Below, one piece after another: positions 32,256 to 41,537 of a stretch of 64,000 nucleotides of DNA. The notes under the pieces are model-generated. The model did no database searches, was not told the DNA's origin, and was given only the letters and a program-made list of their open reading frames with translations. Made by a program: the position numbers and the translations under genes. Origin of the DNA: Pyrinomonadaceae bacterium (GTDB lineage Bacteria > Acidobacteriota > Blastocatellia > Pyrinomonadales > Pyrinomonadaceae); NCBI GenBank assembly GCA_017983495.1, contig JAGOBH010000003.1, positions 124,001 through 188,000 of the forward strand, written 5' to 3'. Each line of letters begins with the position of its first letter. Position 1 is the first letter of the stretch.

Positions 32256-33962
32256 CTATTCTGGCAGCTCTTTTGAAACAGCCGTCAGCCCTGCTGTTGT
32301 TAAAGAAGGCTTAATGGAATTGGATTTCCCGAAGAGTCTTAAGATTGTTAATCGTGAAAGAAGTTTTATCGTTCCCGCGATCGTTTTAACCGTCTTCATT
32401 TTCGAAGCGCCGAATAGACGAACAGCCAAAACCGTGGGGAATTCGACGATCTTGCCACCCTCGAGGTCGAGCAATCCGAGCATTTCCGGAACACCGTGAA
32501 ATCCGGGAGCGGTCGGATTAATGTTCAGCATCGAACTCCGGCGAAACACTCGAAAGCAACTTGTGTATGAAGCGATCTTTGTACGCAGAACCAACCTGTA
32601 GAGAACCGATGCACCTTTCGACAACAACAAACGCCAACCGGGAACGTTCTGAACACCGCCGTCTTTGTGATAGGGCGAAGCTGTAACCATGTCGACATCG
32701 TTTTTCAAAAGCGGGATCATCTTGATCAATTCGTGGGGATCAAACGTACAATCGCAATCGATCGAACAAACTACCTCGGTCTTGGCTGAACGGATGCCGG
32801 TCATTATGCCGCCAGCAACGCCTTTGTTGACCTCGTGTTTGACGATAGTTACGTCGCTGCGCCCGCCAAAAAACTCGTCCAAAACACCAAGCGTATTATC
32901 GATGCTTTTATCGTCAACAAAGATCAGATTAGACGTGTAGCCGATGTCATTTAATTTAGATTCGACCGACGCAAGGTTTTTCGCGAGGTACGGAAGTGAT
33001 TCCTGCTCGTTGTAGCATGGAATGACGATAGAAACGGGAGTAAGTGACTCGATCACATCGGCACGGACAGCGACTACCTCCTTCTCGTAGGCTTCAACAG
33101 CTACTTTGGTGGAAAGCTCCTTCGCGAGACCGAGATGATCCGCGATGCTCGTACATTCATATAATGCCAGGTTTTCGTGAAGGATCCATTCCATCTTATC
33201 GAGCTTTCGATAATGGCGAATACGGTTATATCTTGACGCGGCTGAGATTCGCGGCTGTTCGGGATCGAGTTCCCAAACATGGAAATAGAATGTGAACGGA
33301 TCGTCGTTACGCATATGCCAGTTTCTAACGGCACGGCGCATAAGTGTATATGGCAACTGGCGAAAATAATTGCCGCCGGAGATTGGAAGCAAGCCGACCC
33401 CAAGATCGGTAGTCGGATACGGGAATTCCCAGATCGACTTCTCGCCGGCCTGGGCCTCATGTGCGAAACGCTTTGATCTATCGTCCTTGGACGTCGGCAA
33501 AAACGATGCGTCGTAAACAAACCGCTCTTCAGCTAATGTCTCTAGTATCCAATCGTTGTGCTCAAAACTCAGTTTTTCAGCAGCCCTGTAACCTGCTACC
33601 TTTTGTCCACAAGCGTTTTCGATCGCCGCATTCGTGCGCCGCAGATCCTCTCGAAATTCTTCGGGTGTCAGATTTTTTGGAGTCCGGTGGTAGAATCCAC
33701 GACTTGCGACCTCATGGCCGCGAGCGACGATCTCACGGATCAGATCGGGATTAAGGTCGGCGATCCAGCCAAGTACGAAAAACGTAGCTTTTGTATTGTA
33801 CCGGTCCAGCAGGTCGAGTGTCTTTAGAGTGTTCTGTTCATAACGCGGTTCGAAATTCTGCCAATTCCTCTGTTGGATCAGAGTCTCAAACGCACCAACG
33901 TGAAAATAGTCCTCCACAAGGATCGTCAGAAGATTTGCGTTTTTTTTTCCTTGGAGGTTCAT
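32256..33962 (-). CDS. Fused polysaccharide deacetylase (XrtA-type) and family 2 glycosyltransferase
   Basis: A 568-residue fusion. Residues 1-290 form an XrtA/PEP-CTERM-type deacetylase: VEDYFHVGAFE at the start, then FYFHVWELDPEQPRI and RIRHYRK of the DUF3473 extension. Residues 308-540 are a GT2 transferase: VSIVIPCYNEQESLPYL, VDDKSIDNT, the DxD-like SIDCDCTFDP, and KIVEFPTVLAVRLFGASKM. The deacetylase metal site reads HEVASRGFYH: Arg88 stands where the family has His (CGT, one change from CAT), so deacetylation may be lost. The protein likely adds a sugar and possibly edits it. No exosortase is in the window. Confidence 0.88.
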   Translation of the reverse strand: MNLQGKKNANLLTILVEDYFHVGAFETLIQQRNWQNFEPRYEQNTLKTLDLLDRYNTKATFFVLGWIADLNPDLIREIVARGHEVASRGFYHRTPKNLTPEEFREDLRRTNAAIENACGQKVAGYRAAEKLSFEHNDWILETLAEERFVYDASFLPTSKDDRSKRFAHEAQAGEKSIWEFPYPTTDLGVGLLPISGGNYFRQLPYTLMRRAVRNWHMRNDDPFTFYFHVWELDPEQPRISAASRYNRIRHYRKLDKMEWILHENLALYECTSIADHLGLAKELSTKVAVEAYEKEVVAVRADVIESLTPVSIVIPCYNEQESLPYLAKNLASVESKLNDIGYTSNLIFVDDKSIDNTLGVLDEFFGGRSDVTIVKHEVNKGVAGGIMTGIRSAKTEVVCSIDCDCTFDPHELIKMIPLLKNDVDMVTASPYHKDGGVQNVPGWRLLLSKGASVLYRLVLRTKIASYTSCFRVFRRSSMLNINPTAPGFHGVPEMLGLLDLEGGKIVEFPTVLAVRLFGASKMKTVKTIAGTIKLLSRLTILRLFGKSNSIKPSLTTAGLTAVSKELPE

Positions 33963-33969
33963 ACGAAAT

Positions 33970-35118
33970 TCAAAATAGGCTAGCCTGCAAGTTCTTTGAA
34001 CTGATTGCCTTCGAGGCGAGTTTCTCTTCGATGATCTTCACGATTCTCGCCGCAGAATGGCCGTCGCCAAATGGATTAGAAACCTCTTTTACCGATTTGA
34101 TCCAGGTATCAACAGAGTAATTTTCTTCAAGTAAGTTCTTAAGGGCTCCGGGGCTGATGCCTACCAGCTTCGATACGCCTGCTCTGATCGCTTCAGGACG
34201 CTCAGTATTTTCGCGAATTACCAGCAATGGCTTACCAAGACTTGGAGCTTCCTCCTGGACGCCGCCTGAATCAGAGATGATTAACCAGGCGGCTTTCATG
34301 ATTGCAAGAAAGTCCGAATAGTCGAGCGGTTCCAAAAGGTGAATTCGCTCGCGCTTGCCTAACAGTTCCTTTGCGATCAATTTAACATTCGGGTTCGGAT
34401 GAACAGGAAAGAAAAGACTTACATCGGGCCGCTTTTCAACAAAATTAGCCAGCACTTTAAGATTTCCCGACATAGCCTGCCCAAAGCTCTCTCGGCGATG
34501 TGTAGTTAGCAACAATCGCTTCTGACCTTCGGTTGATTTGATCAGTTGGGCTATTCTGGGGCTCGGCGTCAGCGTCTTCAGCATTGTTCGCAACGAGTCA
34601 ACCACCGGATTTCCCGTGACAAATATCTTATCGCTCGGCACGTCCTCGCTCAGCAGATTTCGGCGGTTCTTCTCGGTGGCCGCAAAATGAAATGAAGCGA
34701 TCTGTGATACCACGCGTCGGTTCATTTCTTCAGGATATGGGCTCATCAGGTTGCCTGACCGCAGGCCCGCCTCGATATGTCCGACCGGAATTCGCCTGTA
34801 AAAACCTGCCAATGCACCCGCGAGTGTCGTTGTCGTGTCGCCTTGAACCAAGATCAGATCGGGACGTTCTGACGCAAGGATCTTGTCAAGTTTTGCTAAT
34901 ATCCGTGAGCAAACCTCGCTCGGGGACTGATTTCGCTTCATTACACTCAGATCGAAATCGATGTCGACATCGAGAGTTTCGAGAAACGGTCGAAGCAGTT
35001 GTTTGTGCTGGCTGGAGGAGACCACGACGGTCTGAAAGAATTTCTTTCTCAGTTCATGAATGACCGGTGCGAGTTTGATGACCTCTGGTCTTGTTCCAAA
35101 AAGGACCAAAACCTTCAT
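33970..35118 (-). CDS. wecB: Non-hydrolysing UDP-N-acetylglucosamine 2-epimerase
   Basis: Converts UDP-GlcNAc to UDP-ManNAc for surface polysaccharide. About 382 residues from the ATG at 35118, the family length, beginning VLVLFGTRPEVIKLAPVI. Other blocks are VQGDTTTTLAGALAGFYRR, VGHIEAGLRSGN, PYPEEMNRR, LLTTHRRESFG and SDSGGVQEEAPSLGKP. It is first in the leftward polysaccharide cluster. The open frame runs on to 35238 through a G9 tract (35146-35154), but those residues do not fit the family. Confidence 0.95.
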   Translation of the reverse strand: MKVLVLFGTRPEVIKLAPVIHELRKKFFQTVVVSSSQHKQLLRPFLETLDVDIDFDLSVMKRNQSPSEVCSRILAKLDKILASERPDLILVQGDTTTTLAGALAGFYRRIPVGHIEAGLRSGNLMSPYPEEMNRRVVSQIASFHFAATEKNRRNLLSEDVPSDKIFVTGNPVVDSLRTMLKTLTPSPRIAQLIKSTEGQKRLLLTTHRRESFGQAMSGNLKVLANFVEKRPDVSLFFPVHPNPNVKLIAKELLGKRERIHLLEPLDYSDFLAIMKAAWLIISDSGGVQEEAPSLGKPLLVIRENTERPEAIRAGVSKLVGISPGALKNLLEENYSVDTWIKSVKEVSNPFGDGHSAARIVKIIEEKLASKAISSKNLQASLF

Positions 35119-35145
35119 TCGCCAATCCACCACGCGCCGATTCCT

Positions 35146-35154
35146 GGGGGGGGG
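35146..35154. repeat. Homopolymer G9 tract between divergent genes
   Basis: Nine consecutive G (C on the other strand) lie 28 nt upstream of the wecB ATG and about 80 nt upstream of the TonB receptor start. Confidence 0.8.
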
Positions 35155-35232
35155 CGTAATTTTCACGTTGTCGAGCATAGACACTGTAGTAGAATGCGAC
35201 GAAAAACTACCGTGATAATATACACTTAAACC

Positions 35233-37530
35233 TTGCATAGTTCCGATTTACGACATTTGTTAACTACGATCCGAAGCCTCTTGCCGATCTTCATCGGTAT
35301 GATACTGCTAGTTCCGCTTGGACATGCGCAGGGCGAAGCTGCCTCTGTGAAGGTCGGGAAAATAGTGGACATACGCGGAAATGTCGTCCCCAACGCAAGG
35401 ATCCGCGTCGTGCGTCCCTCGAACATCGGTATGATATGTTCGGCTGAACGTGAGGCGGAGGTCCTGTGTGATTTTTCGCGTGTTTCAGCGGTCACCATCG
35501 AAATATCAGCGATCGGATTTGTAGCAGCACGATTTGATGTGGGCGTAGGTATATCGGCAGTGGTGCAGCCATTCGTTCTGTCAGAAGTGAATATTCGCGA
35601 GGAAGTCGTTGTTACCGCCAACCGTGACGAGACACGCGTAGCGGACACGCCGTTGAGCATCTCGGTTTTGGGCCGAAAGCAGATCGAAACCTCTGGCGCA
35701 GCGATGATCGATGATACGCTTAGGCAATCGGCGGGTTTTTCAACATTTCGCCGCACCGGAAGCCGCAATTCCAATCCGACGACTCAGGGCGTATCGCTCC
35801 GTGGAGTCGGCTCGAGCGGTGCCAGCAGATCACTCGTGCTCTTTGACGGCGTTCCGCTGAACGACCCGTTTGGTGGCTGGGTTCAATGGGCCAAGGTTCC
35901 GTCTAAGGTCGTCGAGAACGTCGAGGTTCTTCGTGGCGGAGCTTCGAGTTACTACGGCGACGCTTCGCTGAGCGGAGCGGTGCATTTGCGGCCAAGAGCA
36001 CCTGAAGATGACGTTGATCTATCGGCTGAGATATTCGGCGGATCGCAACAGACGGCTTCGGCGGGAGTTTATGCGGGCATCGAACGCGGTGGCTGGCTGG
36101 CCGACATTTCCGCCTCACATTTTCAGACCCGCGGTTTTATTCCTGTTGACGTCGACCAACAAGGACCGGTGGATACTTATGCCGGCTCCCGGAATTTGGC
36201 ATTCATGGGAAAGGTCAGCCGCCGGTTCGCCCGAATTGGCAACATTTTTGTCCGGCCTTCGTATTTTGGCGAGGTTCGCTCGAATGGGACCGGATTGCAG
36301 ACTAACCGAACTCACTCAAGGCAATTGGTCGTCGGTGGCGATGTCGATGAGATCGCAAATCGATTTCGTTTTCAGTGGCGGGCCTTTGGCGGAACACAAG
36401 TTTACGATCAAGCCTTTTCCGCGGTAAATTCGACGCGAAGCCTGGAAACGCTTACCCGCGTTCAGCGCTCGCCAGCAAAGAATCTTGCCGTTTCAGGCCA
36501 AATCACTTCCTACCTTGGGAAACACACGATCATTGCGGGCGTTGAATCTCGAGCGGTTCATGGTTCGAGTGACGAACTAATTTACTCAAATGGATCAGCG
36601 AGCGGTAAAGTCGGGTCAGGCGGCCGCGAGGTCGCTGTCGGCGTGTTCGGCCAAGGACTATTCTGGATCGGGACGCGTGTCGTTTTCGGCGTTGGAGCCA
36701 GGGTCGACGACTGGCAAAACCTGAATGGATACACGAACTCGTTGACGTTCATCAACAATATGAGCTCGACGGTCAGATTCTCTGACCGGCGGGAAAACGC
36801 TATTAGTCCGCAGGCGGCGATATTGATCAAAACAAGCTCGTTGATCTCGTTTCACGCGTCAGCGTCCGGTAGTTTTCGCTCGCCGACATTAAACGAACTG
36901 TATCGCGGGTTTCGCGTCGGTAACGTTCTAACGTTGGCGAACAAAAGTCTGACTGCAGAAAGGGCAACTAATCTAGAAGCAGGAATAACAGCAGCATCGG
37001 GCCGCAGTTATCTTCGCGTCAGTTTTTTTCGTATATCGATAAATGACTCGATCGCAAATGTCACACTTTCAGCAACGCCAGGTCTGATCACGCGCCAAAG
37101 ACAGAACTATGGCCGTCTGACGTCCACAGGGCTCGAGGCTGAAGCTGAGACGACCCTGAAGGCTATCACTCTTGCAGCAGGATATCAGTTCGCCGATTCG
37201 CAGATCGTTCGTCAAGGTGGAGCTCAACCTTTCTTGACTCCGCAGGTCCCTCGTCATCAATTCACTTTTCAGGTTCGTACGACAAGAGGTAAGTGGGCGG
37301 CATCCGTTCGGGGCAGGGCATCCGGCAGCCAGTTTGACGATGACTTAAATCTCTTCCGCCTCGAACCGTATTTCCAACTCGACGCGTTTCTCTCCCGGGC
37401 GGTCAACGAAAGACTGAAAATCATATTCACCGCCGAAAACATCTTCAATTCACGCTACTCTGTCGGACTCACGCCGATTCGGACGACGAGTTCACCGACC
37501 CCGATCCGTCTGGGAATCCGCTGGAACTGA
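35233..37530 (+). CDS. TonB-dependent outer-membrane receptor
   Basis: About 765 residues. A signal peptide (to about residue 33, PLGHAQ) precedes a carboxypeptidase-regulatory-like domain (VGKIVDIRGNVVPNARIRVV). The plug domain follows (about 125-260): RVADTPLSISVLGRKQIE, QGVSLRGVGSSGASRSLVL, PLNDPFGGW and NVEVLRGGASSYYG. A long beta barrel ends in FTAENIFNSRYSV and a terminal aromatic strand. It imports a large ligand, such as a siderophore, cobalamin or glycan fragment; the ligand is unknown. The start is a TTG at 35233, with later TTG codons possible. Confidence 0.88.
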   Translation: MHSSDLRHLLTTIRSLLPIFIGMILLVPLGHAQGEAASVKVGKIVDIRGNVVPNARIRVVRPSNIGMICSAEREAEVLCDFSRVSAVTIEISAIGFVAARFDVGVGISAVVQPFVLSEVNIREEVVVTANRDETRVADTPLSISVLGRKQIETSGAAMIDDTLRQSAGFSTFRRTGSRNSNPTTQGVSLRGVGSSGASRSLVLFDGVPLNDPFGGWVQWAKVPSKVVENVEVLRGGASSYYGDASLSGAVHLRPRAPEDDVDLSAEIFGGSQQTASAGVYAGIERGGWLADISASHFQTRGFIPVDVDQQGPVDTYAGSRNLAFMGKVSRRFARIGNIFVRPSYFGEVRSNGTGLQTNRTHSRQLVVGGDVDEIANRFRFQWRAFGGTQVYDQAFSAVNSTRSLETLTRVQRSPAKNLAVSGQITSYLGKHTIIAGVESRAVHGSSDELIYSNGSASGKVGSGGREVAVGVFGQGLFWIGTRVVFGVGARVDDWQNLNGYTNSLTFINNMSSTVRFSDRRENAISPQAAILIKTSSLISFHASASGSFRSPTLNELYRGFRVGNVLTLANKSLTAERATNLEAGITAASGRSYLRVSFFRISINDSIANVTLSATPGLITRQRQNYGRLTSTGLEAEAETTLKAITLAAGYQFADSQIVRQGGAQPFLTPQVPRHQFTFQVRTTRGKWAASVRGRASGSQFDDDLNLFRLEPYFQLDAFLSRAVNERLKIIFTAENIFNSRYSVGLTPIRTTSSPTPIRLGIRWN

Positions 37531-37533
37531 AAA

Positions 37534-37555
37534 AAGGCGGGAATAGTCCCGCCTT
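37534..37555 (-). terminator. Convergent intrinsic terminator
   Basis: The perfect stem AAGGCGGGA (37534-37542) and TCCCGCCTT (37547-37555) has a 4-nt loop. On the minus strand it runs into a T tract, ending the ferredoxin transcript. It may also end the TonB receptor transcript from the other side. Confidence 0.8.
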
Positions 37556-37579
37556 CGCTAAACTCTATCTCCAGACGCC

Positions 37580-37876
37580 TTATTCTGGCTGGCCCTTACA
37601 GCCCGGACCGTAAAGGGCCGGTTGTTTGACACTAATGATGGGGTAATTTTCTGCGTCTTTATTGATCTCAAGCCATTCCATATATTCTTCCGGGATCGAC
37701 ATGTCAGAGTATATGGCTTCGACCGGGCATTCCGGCAAACAGGCATCACAATCGATGCAGGTGTCGGGATTGATCAGAAGACGGTCAGGTAATTCGTGAA
37801 ATGCCTCTACTGGGCAGACTGCTGCGCAGTCGCTGTACTTACACTGGACACAAGGCTCGGTAACGATATAGGTCAT
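37580..37876 (-). CDS. fdxA: 7Fe (3Fe-4S/4Fe-4S) ferredoxin, FdxA-like
   Basis: A 98-residue electron carrier. The first cluster motif is CVQCKYSDCAAVCP (spacing 2-4-3, as in 7Fe ferredoxins) and the second is CIDCDACLPECP (2-2-3). The tail EYMEWLEINKDAENYPII matches FdxA proteins. The frame is open to 37939, but MTYIVTEPCVQCK is the family N-terminus. AAGGAG lies upstream of this ATG, though at a long distance of about 14 nt. It diverges from glpX and is monocistronic. Confidence 0.92.
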   Translation of the reverse strand: MTYIVTEPCVQCKYSDCAAVCPVEAFHELPDRLLINPDTCIDCDACLPECPVEAIYSDMSIPEEYMEWLEINKDAENYPIISVKQPALYGPGCKGQPE

Positions 37877-38021
37877 TAGGTATGCAAATCTCCTTCGGCG
37901 GTTAGAAAAACCAAAATAAAACCGTAATACCCAGAGCATAACTTGTCAAATCGGGTTACACAAGTGATAGAATGCCAACATCAAAACTTCCGATTTTAGT
38001 AATAAATATCTATCTAAGAAC

Positions 38022-39065
38022 ATGAAAAATAACAAAGCTGAACGTGAACTTGCACTCGATTTTTTGAGGGTTACCGAGGCAGCCGCTATTGAATCGGCTA
38101 AAACGATGGGACAAGGTGACCGCAAGCATTCGGACCATGTTGCGGTCGAGGCGATGCGCGAGGTCATGGATACCGTGCCGATGCGTGGACGTATCGTCAT
38201 TGGCGAGGGCGAACGCGACGAGGCGCCGATGCTCTACATTGGCGAAGAGGTCGGCGGCGGCAACTTTTCACCCGAAGCGCGAAGCGAGTTTCCTGAGGTT
38301 GACATTGCAGTTGATCCGCTCGAGGGAACCAACCTCTGTGCACTCGGTGCAAATAACGCGATTGCCGTACTCGCCGCAGCGGAGCGCGGCGGTCTGCTCT
38401 ACGCGCCGGATATTTACATGGACAAGATTGTCGTCGGGCCGTCATGTCGCGGAGCAGTTGATATAGACGCACCGGTGATCGATAACCTAAAGAACATCGC
38501 CCGCCGCCTTGGCCGCGATGTCGAGGATCTGACGGTCATGTGTCTCGACCGCGGCCGACACAAACAGCTTGTCCATGAGGTTCGCAGTGCCGGTGCGAGA
38601 ATTCGATTGATCTCGGACGGCGATCTCTCAGCCGGCATTTCCGCAGCGGTTGCGGGTACCAATATTCACGCCCTTATGGGCATTGGAGGCGCCCCGGAGG
38701 GAGTTATTACCGCTGCGGCAATGAAGTGTCTTAACGGCGAGATACAGGCAAAGCTAGTGTTCGATCCGGAGCGATTGGGTGTTGATAAGTCTAAGGTACC
38801 TCCTGTCGAAGAAGTAATGAGCCGCTTAAACGAAATGGGCATCAATGATCCCGAAAAGATCTACGACACAAACGACCTGGCTCCGGGCAAGAAGATCATT
38901 TTCGCTGCGACTGGCGTGACGGATGGTGCATTGCTCCGCGGTGTTAGGTTCTTTGGCGCCGGCAAGCGTACCCACTCTGTCGTTATGACAACTGACTCAA
39001 AGAGTATCCGATTTGTCGATACCGTCCATGTTGAAGGAGGTCCGGACGCTGTCATCCGATTTTAG
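38022..39065 (+). CDS. glpX: Class II fructose-1,6-bisphosphatase
   Basis: Gluconeogenic phosphatase, 347 residues. GlpX-type blocks are [19 protein letters not shown], the metal site DPLEGTN (in place of DPIDGT of class I), [19 protein letters not shown] and the N-terminal [16 protein letters not shown]. The DUF2085 gene starts 5 nt after its stop, so they share a transcript. Confidence 0.95.
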   Translation: MKNNKAERELALDFLRVTEAAAIESAKTMGQGDRKHSDHVAVEAMREVMDTVPMRGRIVIGEGERDEAPMLYIGEEVGGGNFSPEARSEFPEVDIAVDPLEGTNLCALGANNAIAVLAAAERGGLLYAPDIYMDKIVVGPSCRGAVDIDAPVIDNLKNIARRLGRDVEDLTVMCLDRGRHKQLVHEVRSAGARIRLISDGDLSAGISAAVAGTNIHALMGIGGAPEGVITAAAMKCLNGEIQAKLVFDPERLGVDKSKVPPVEEVMSRLNEMGINDPEKIYDTNDLAPGKKIIFAATGVTDGALLRGVRFFGAGKRTHSVVMTTDSKSIRFVDTVHVEGGPDAVIRF

Positions 39066-39070
39066 CGATA

Positions 39071-39601
39071 ATGGCCGAGCCGATCGAGAGCTATATCCCA
39101 CAGACGTTACACGAGAGCTTTCGGCGGCAGGCCTGGAAGGTCTGGGCGATTGGGCTTGCGATCGTAGGTATCTGGGTGTTACTCATCGTCGGAGTACCGA
39201 TCTTGAAGGCTCAGGGCTTGACGACTTTGTCATTTCCCTTGTACCACTTTTTCAGTTTCATTTGCCACCAGTTGCCGGAACGCTCATTTCATATTGGCGG
39301 TGAGCCCTTCGGTGTCTGCTCACGATGTTTCGGGGTTTATTTCGGCCTTTTCGTTGGATTTGCCTTATATCCGTTGTGGCGGCAGATCGACGAGATCGAA
39401 CCGCTGGCTCGATTCTGGTTGTTTCTTTCGCTTATCCCAATTGGAATCGATTGGACACTCACCATATTCGGTATCTGGGAAAATACGCATTTATCCCGAC
39501 TTGTGACGGGGTTGATCCTGGGCATCGCTTGTTCTACGTATATCGTACCGGCAATTGTCGAAATAACTCGAAATTTTAGCGTTCGGCGTCAAGGTGCGTA
39601 A
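39071..39601 (+). CDS. DUF2085 family membrane protein
   Basis: A 176-residue protein with about four membrane spans. The family motif is FSFICHQLPERSF, then FGVCSRCFGVYFG with a CxxC. The function of DUF2085 is unknown; the conserved cysteines suggest redox or metal binding. It lies 5 nt after glpX and is probably co-transcribed. A weak GC hairpin (39611-39624) follows the stop but has no T-run. Confidence 0.85.
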   Translation: MAEPIESYIPQTLHESFRRQAWKVWAIGLAIVGIWVLLIVGVPILKAQGLTTLSFPLYHFFSFICHQLPERSFHIGGEPFGVCSRCFGVYFGLFVGFALYPLWRQIDEIEPLARFWLFLSLIPIGIDWTLTIFGIWENTHLSRLVTGLILGIACSTYIVPAIVEITRNFSVRRQGA

Positions 39602-39682
39602 ACGTTGATCCGGCCTCGGGGCCGCGCCGAACTTTTGTTGACTTAGATTCGTAGAAAGAACAAGATAATCGTTAGGATTGAT

Positions 39683-39964
39683 ATGGGATTTAACAAAGAG
39701 ACGGCAACCGAGGCTTCGAAGAAAGATCTAGCAAAACGGATTGAAATTGATGCATCCGCGATCGACGAAGGCGGCGTTACTGAAAGGGATTTTCCCGATA
39801 TGTGCCTCGGGGCCGCGGTCGAAGGCGAAATGGCCGCTCAAATGATCTCAACTGGGTGGCAGATCGATCTCATTGCAGAGGGCGAGAAGTACGAATACCG
39901 GGCAGATAAATATCAGATCAGGCTGCACAACTTCAAAGGCAAAAATTACGTCATAGGTTCATAA
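39683..39964 (+). CDS. Small protein of unknown function
   Basis: Ninety-three residues, acidic, with no signal peptide or membrane span. The N-terminus is Lys/Glu-rich and helical (KETATEASKKDLAKRIEI). The C-terminus reads like a short beta-rich domain (WQIDLIAEGEKYEYRADKYQ). I recognise no family. It lies 19 nt before the subtilase gene in the same direction, so it may be co-expressed with it. Confidence 0.6.
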   Translation: MGFNKETATEASKKDLAKRIEIDASAIDEGGVTERDFPDMCLGAAVEGEMAAQMISTGWQIDLIAEGEKYEYRADKYQIRLHNFKGKNYVIGS

Positions 39965-39983
39965 CGATTTAGGAGCAGTAAAG

Positions 39984-41402
39984 ATGAATCGCAATAATAT
40001 TTGGATCCACATCGGGTTGGCGGTCGTATTTGTCGCAATGGCGGCAGTTTTGGGTCAGATCGAACGCTGGAAATCGGCGTTGCGGGTCGGATCAACTAAG
40101 TCCGAGACCGTTAGCCGTCCTGATGTCCGCACAGATCACAAAGAAAGGGGCGGCAGTCCCGAGGTGCTTGTGCGATTCAAGCCTGGTATTTCGCTGGATC
40201 GGATACGTGCGATCGCGGCTTCGAACAATGATGTAATGGTGGACGAGATCGAATCCGTCAGCGGATTGACCGCGATCGACGATCTTGAAAACGCGGACCC
40301 AAACATAATCGCCGCTCAGTATTCAGAGCTCTCCGAAGTTGCTTATGCCGAACCAAATTATCAGATCAGACTAAGCGACCCTCAGAATTATGCCCGGCGG
40401 CAGGACCTGATTGAGCGGCGGTTCGCTGTGGAAGCCCCCAATGACCCATTGTTCGCCGACCAATGGGCATTGAACAACGTGGGTCAAGACGGCGGAACTG
40501 ACCGGGCCGACCTCGATGCTCTTGAGGCTTGGACAAAGACAAAGGGAAGCGAGGATGTGGTGATTGCGGTGCTTGACACCGGCGTCGACTACACACACGC
40601 GGACCTTCGCGAAAATATGTGGATCCGGCCGGAAAACGTGCCGCAGTACACTGACGACGAACTTGGTACCTATAACGACCTGAACGGCTTTAACGGTACT
40701 GATAAAGTAGCCGATCCGATGGACGACAACGGTCACGGAACCCATTGTGCGGGCATAATCGGTGCTGAAGGCAATAACGGCCAGGGCATCACCGGGATCA
40801 ATTGGAAGGTCAAGATCATGCCGCTCAAGTTTCTCGGCCGCGGCGGGTTTGGTAATACGGACGACGCGATCGAGGCTATCAATTATGCGATCGACCGTAA
40901 GAAAAAGGGTGTAAACATTCGCGTGATCAGTGCAAGCTGGGGCTCGACCCAAAAGTCAAAAGCGCTCGAGGATTCGATCAAGGCTGCAGGCGAGGCTGGC
41001 ATTTTATTTGTTGCCGCCGCAGGGAATGACGGCTCGAACAACGATTCAAGGCCGCATTACCCGTCGAATTATGATTTGCCCAACGTTATTAGCGTTGCCG
41101 CACTTGACCGCAACGACAAGTTGGCGTCGTTCTCAAATTTTGGTGTTAAGACAGTACACGTTGCCGCGCCGGGCAAGGACATTCTTTCGACTTGGCTCAA
41201 TGACAACTATCGCGAAGCTTCGGGTACGTCGATGGCAACACCCTATGTTTCCGGTGTCGCGGCTTTGGTTATTGCGAGTGAGCCGATGATAACGCTTGAG
41301 AAACTGCGCGAACGACTCATCGGGTCGGTCGATAAGCTGGACTCCCTGTCCGGCAAAGTAGCCAGCGGCGGCCGCATCTGTGCCGACAATGCGACAAGAT
41401 AA
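39984..41402 (+). CDS. Subtilisin-like serine protease (S8) with N-terminal anchor and prodomain
   Basis: A 472-residue protease. An N-terminal hydrophobic segment (about 6-24) is a signal or membrane anchor. A propeptide-like domain follows (about 58-130, VLVRFKPGISLDRIRAIA), then the S8 catalytic domain. The triad is Asp198 (VIAVLDTGVDYTHADL), His251 (DDNGHGTHCAGI) and Ser416 (ASGTSMATPYVSG). It should cut proteins outside the cytoplasm. AGGAG lies 8 nt before the ATG. A strong terminator separates it from the giant CARDB gene, but a role in processing that protein is conceivable. Confidence 0.92.
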   Translation: MNRNNIWIHIGLAVVFVAMAAVLGQIERWKSALRVGSTKSETVSRPDVRTDHKERGGSPEVLVRFKPGISLDRIRAIAASNNDVMVDEIESVSGLTAIDDLENADPNIIAAQYSELSEVAYAEPNYQIRLSDPQNYARRQDLIERRFAVEAPNDPLFADQWALNNVGQDGGTDRADLDALEAWTKTKGSEDVVIAVLDTGVDYTHADLRENMWIRPENVPQYTDDELGTYNDLNGFNGTDKVADPMDDNGHGTHCAGIIGAEGNNGQGITGINWKVKIMPLKFLGRGGFGNTDDAIEAINYAIDRKKKGVNIRVISASWGSTQKSKALEDSIKAAGEAGILFVAAAGNDGSNNDSRPHYPSNYDLPNVISVAALDRNDKLASFSNFGVKTVHVAAPGKDILSTWLNDNYREASGTSMATPYVSGVAALVIASEPMITLEKLRERLIGSVDKLDSLSGKVASGGRICADNATR

Positions 41403-41433
41403 CCGCAAATAACTTCTTTCTCCGAATACGTGG

Positions 41434-41465
41434 AAAGTCCAGTTAACAGAACTGGACTTTTTTTT
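41434..41465 (+). terminator. Strong intrinsic terminator after subtilase gene
   Basis: A perfect 11-bp stem AAAGTCCAGTT (41434-41444) and AACTGGACTTT (41450-41460) has a 5-nt loop and leads into an eight-T tract. Confidence 0.9.
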
Positions 41466-41537
41466 GTCGTGTCTTGTCTGATTTCTTCGCATATACCTGA
41501 AAAGGGCAGTTTTCACGTTAAAAGCAGGGAGTCATTT

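Noticed and set aside
35226..35774. A 182-codon minus-strand open frame
   Set aside because: It lies antisense to the start of the TonB receptor gene, and the Ser/Thr/Arg-rich composition is that of a shadow frame.
39611..39624. A terminator after the DUF2085 gene
   Set aside because: The hairpin has only a 5-bp stem and no T-run directly after it.
41430..41537. Upstream extension of the giant protein
   Set aside because: It starts within an intrinsic terminator; GGGAG supports the later ATG at 41538.
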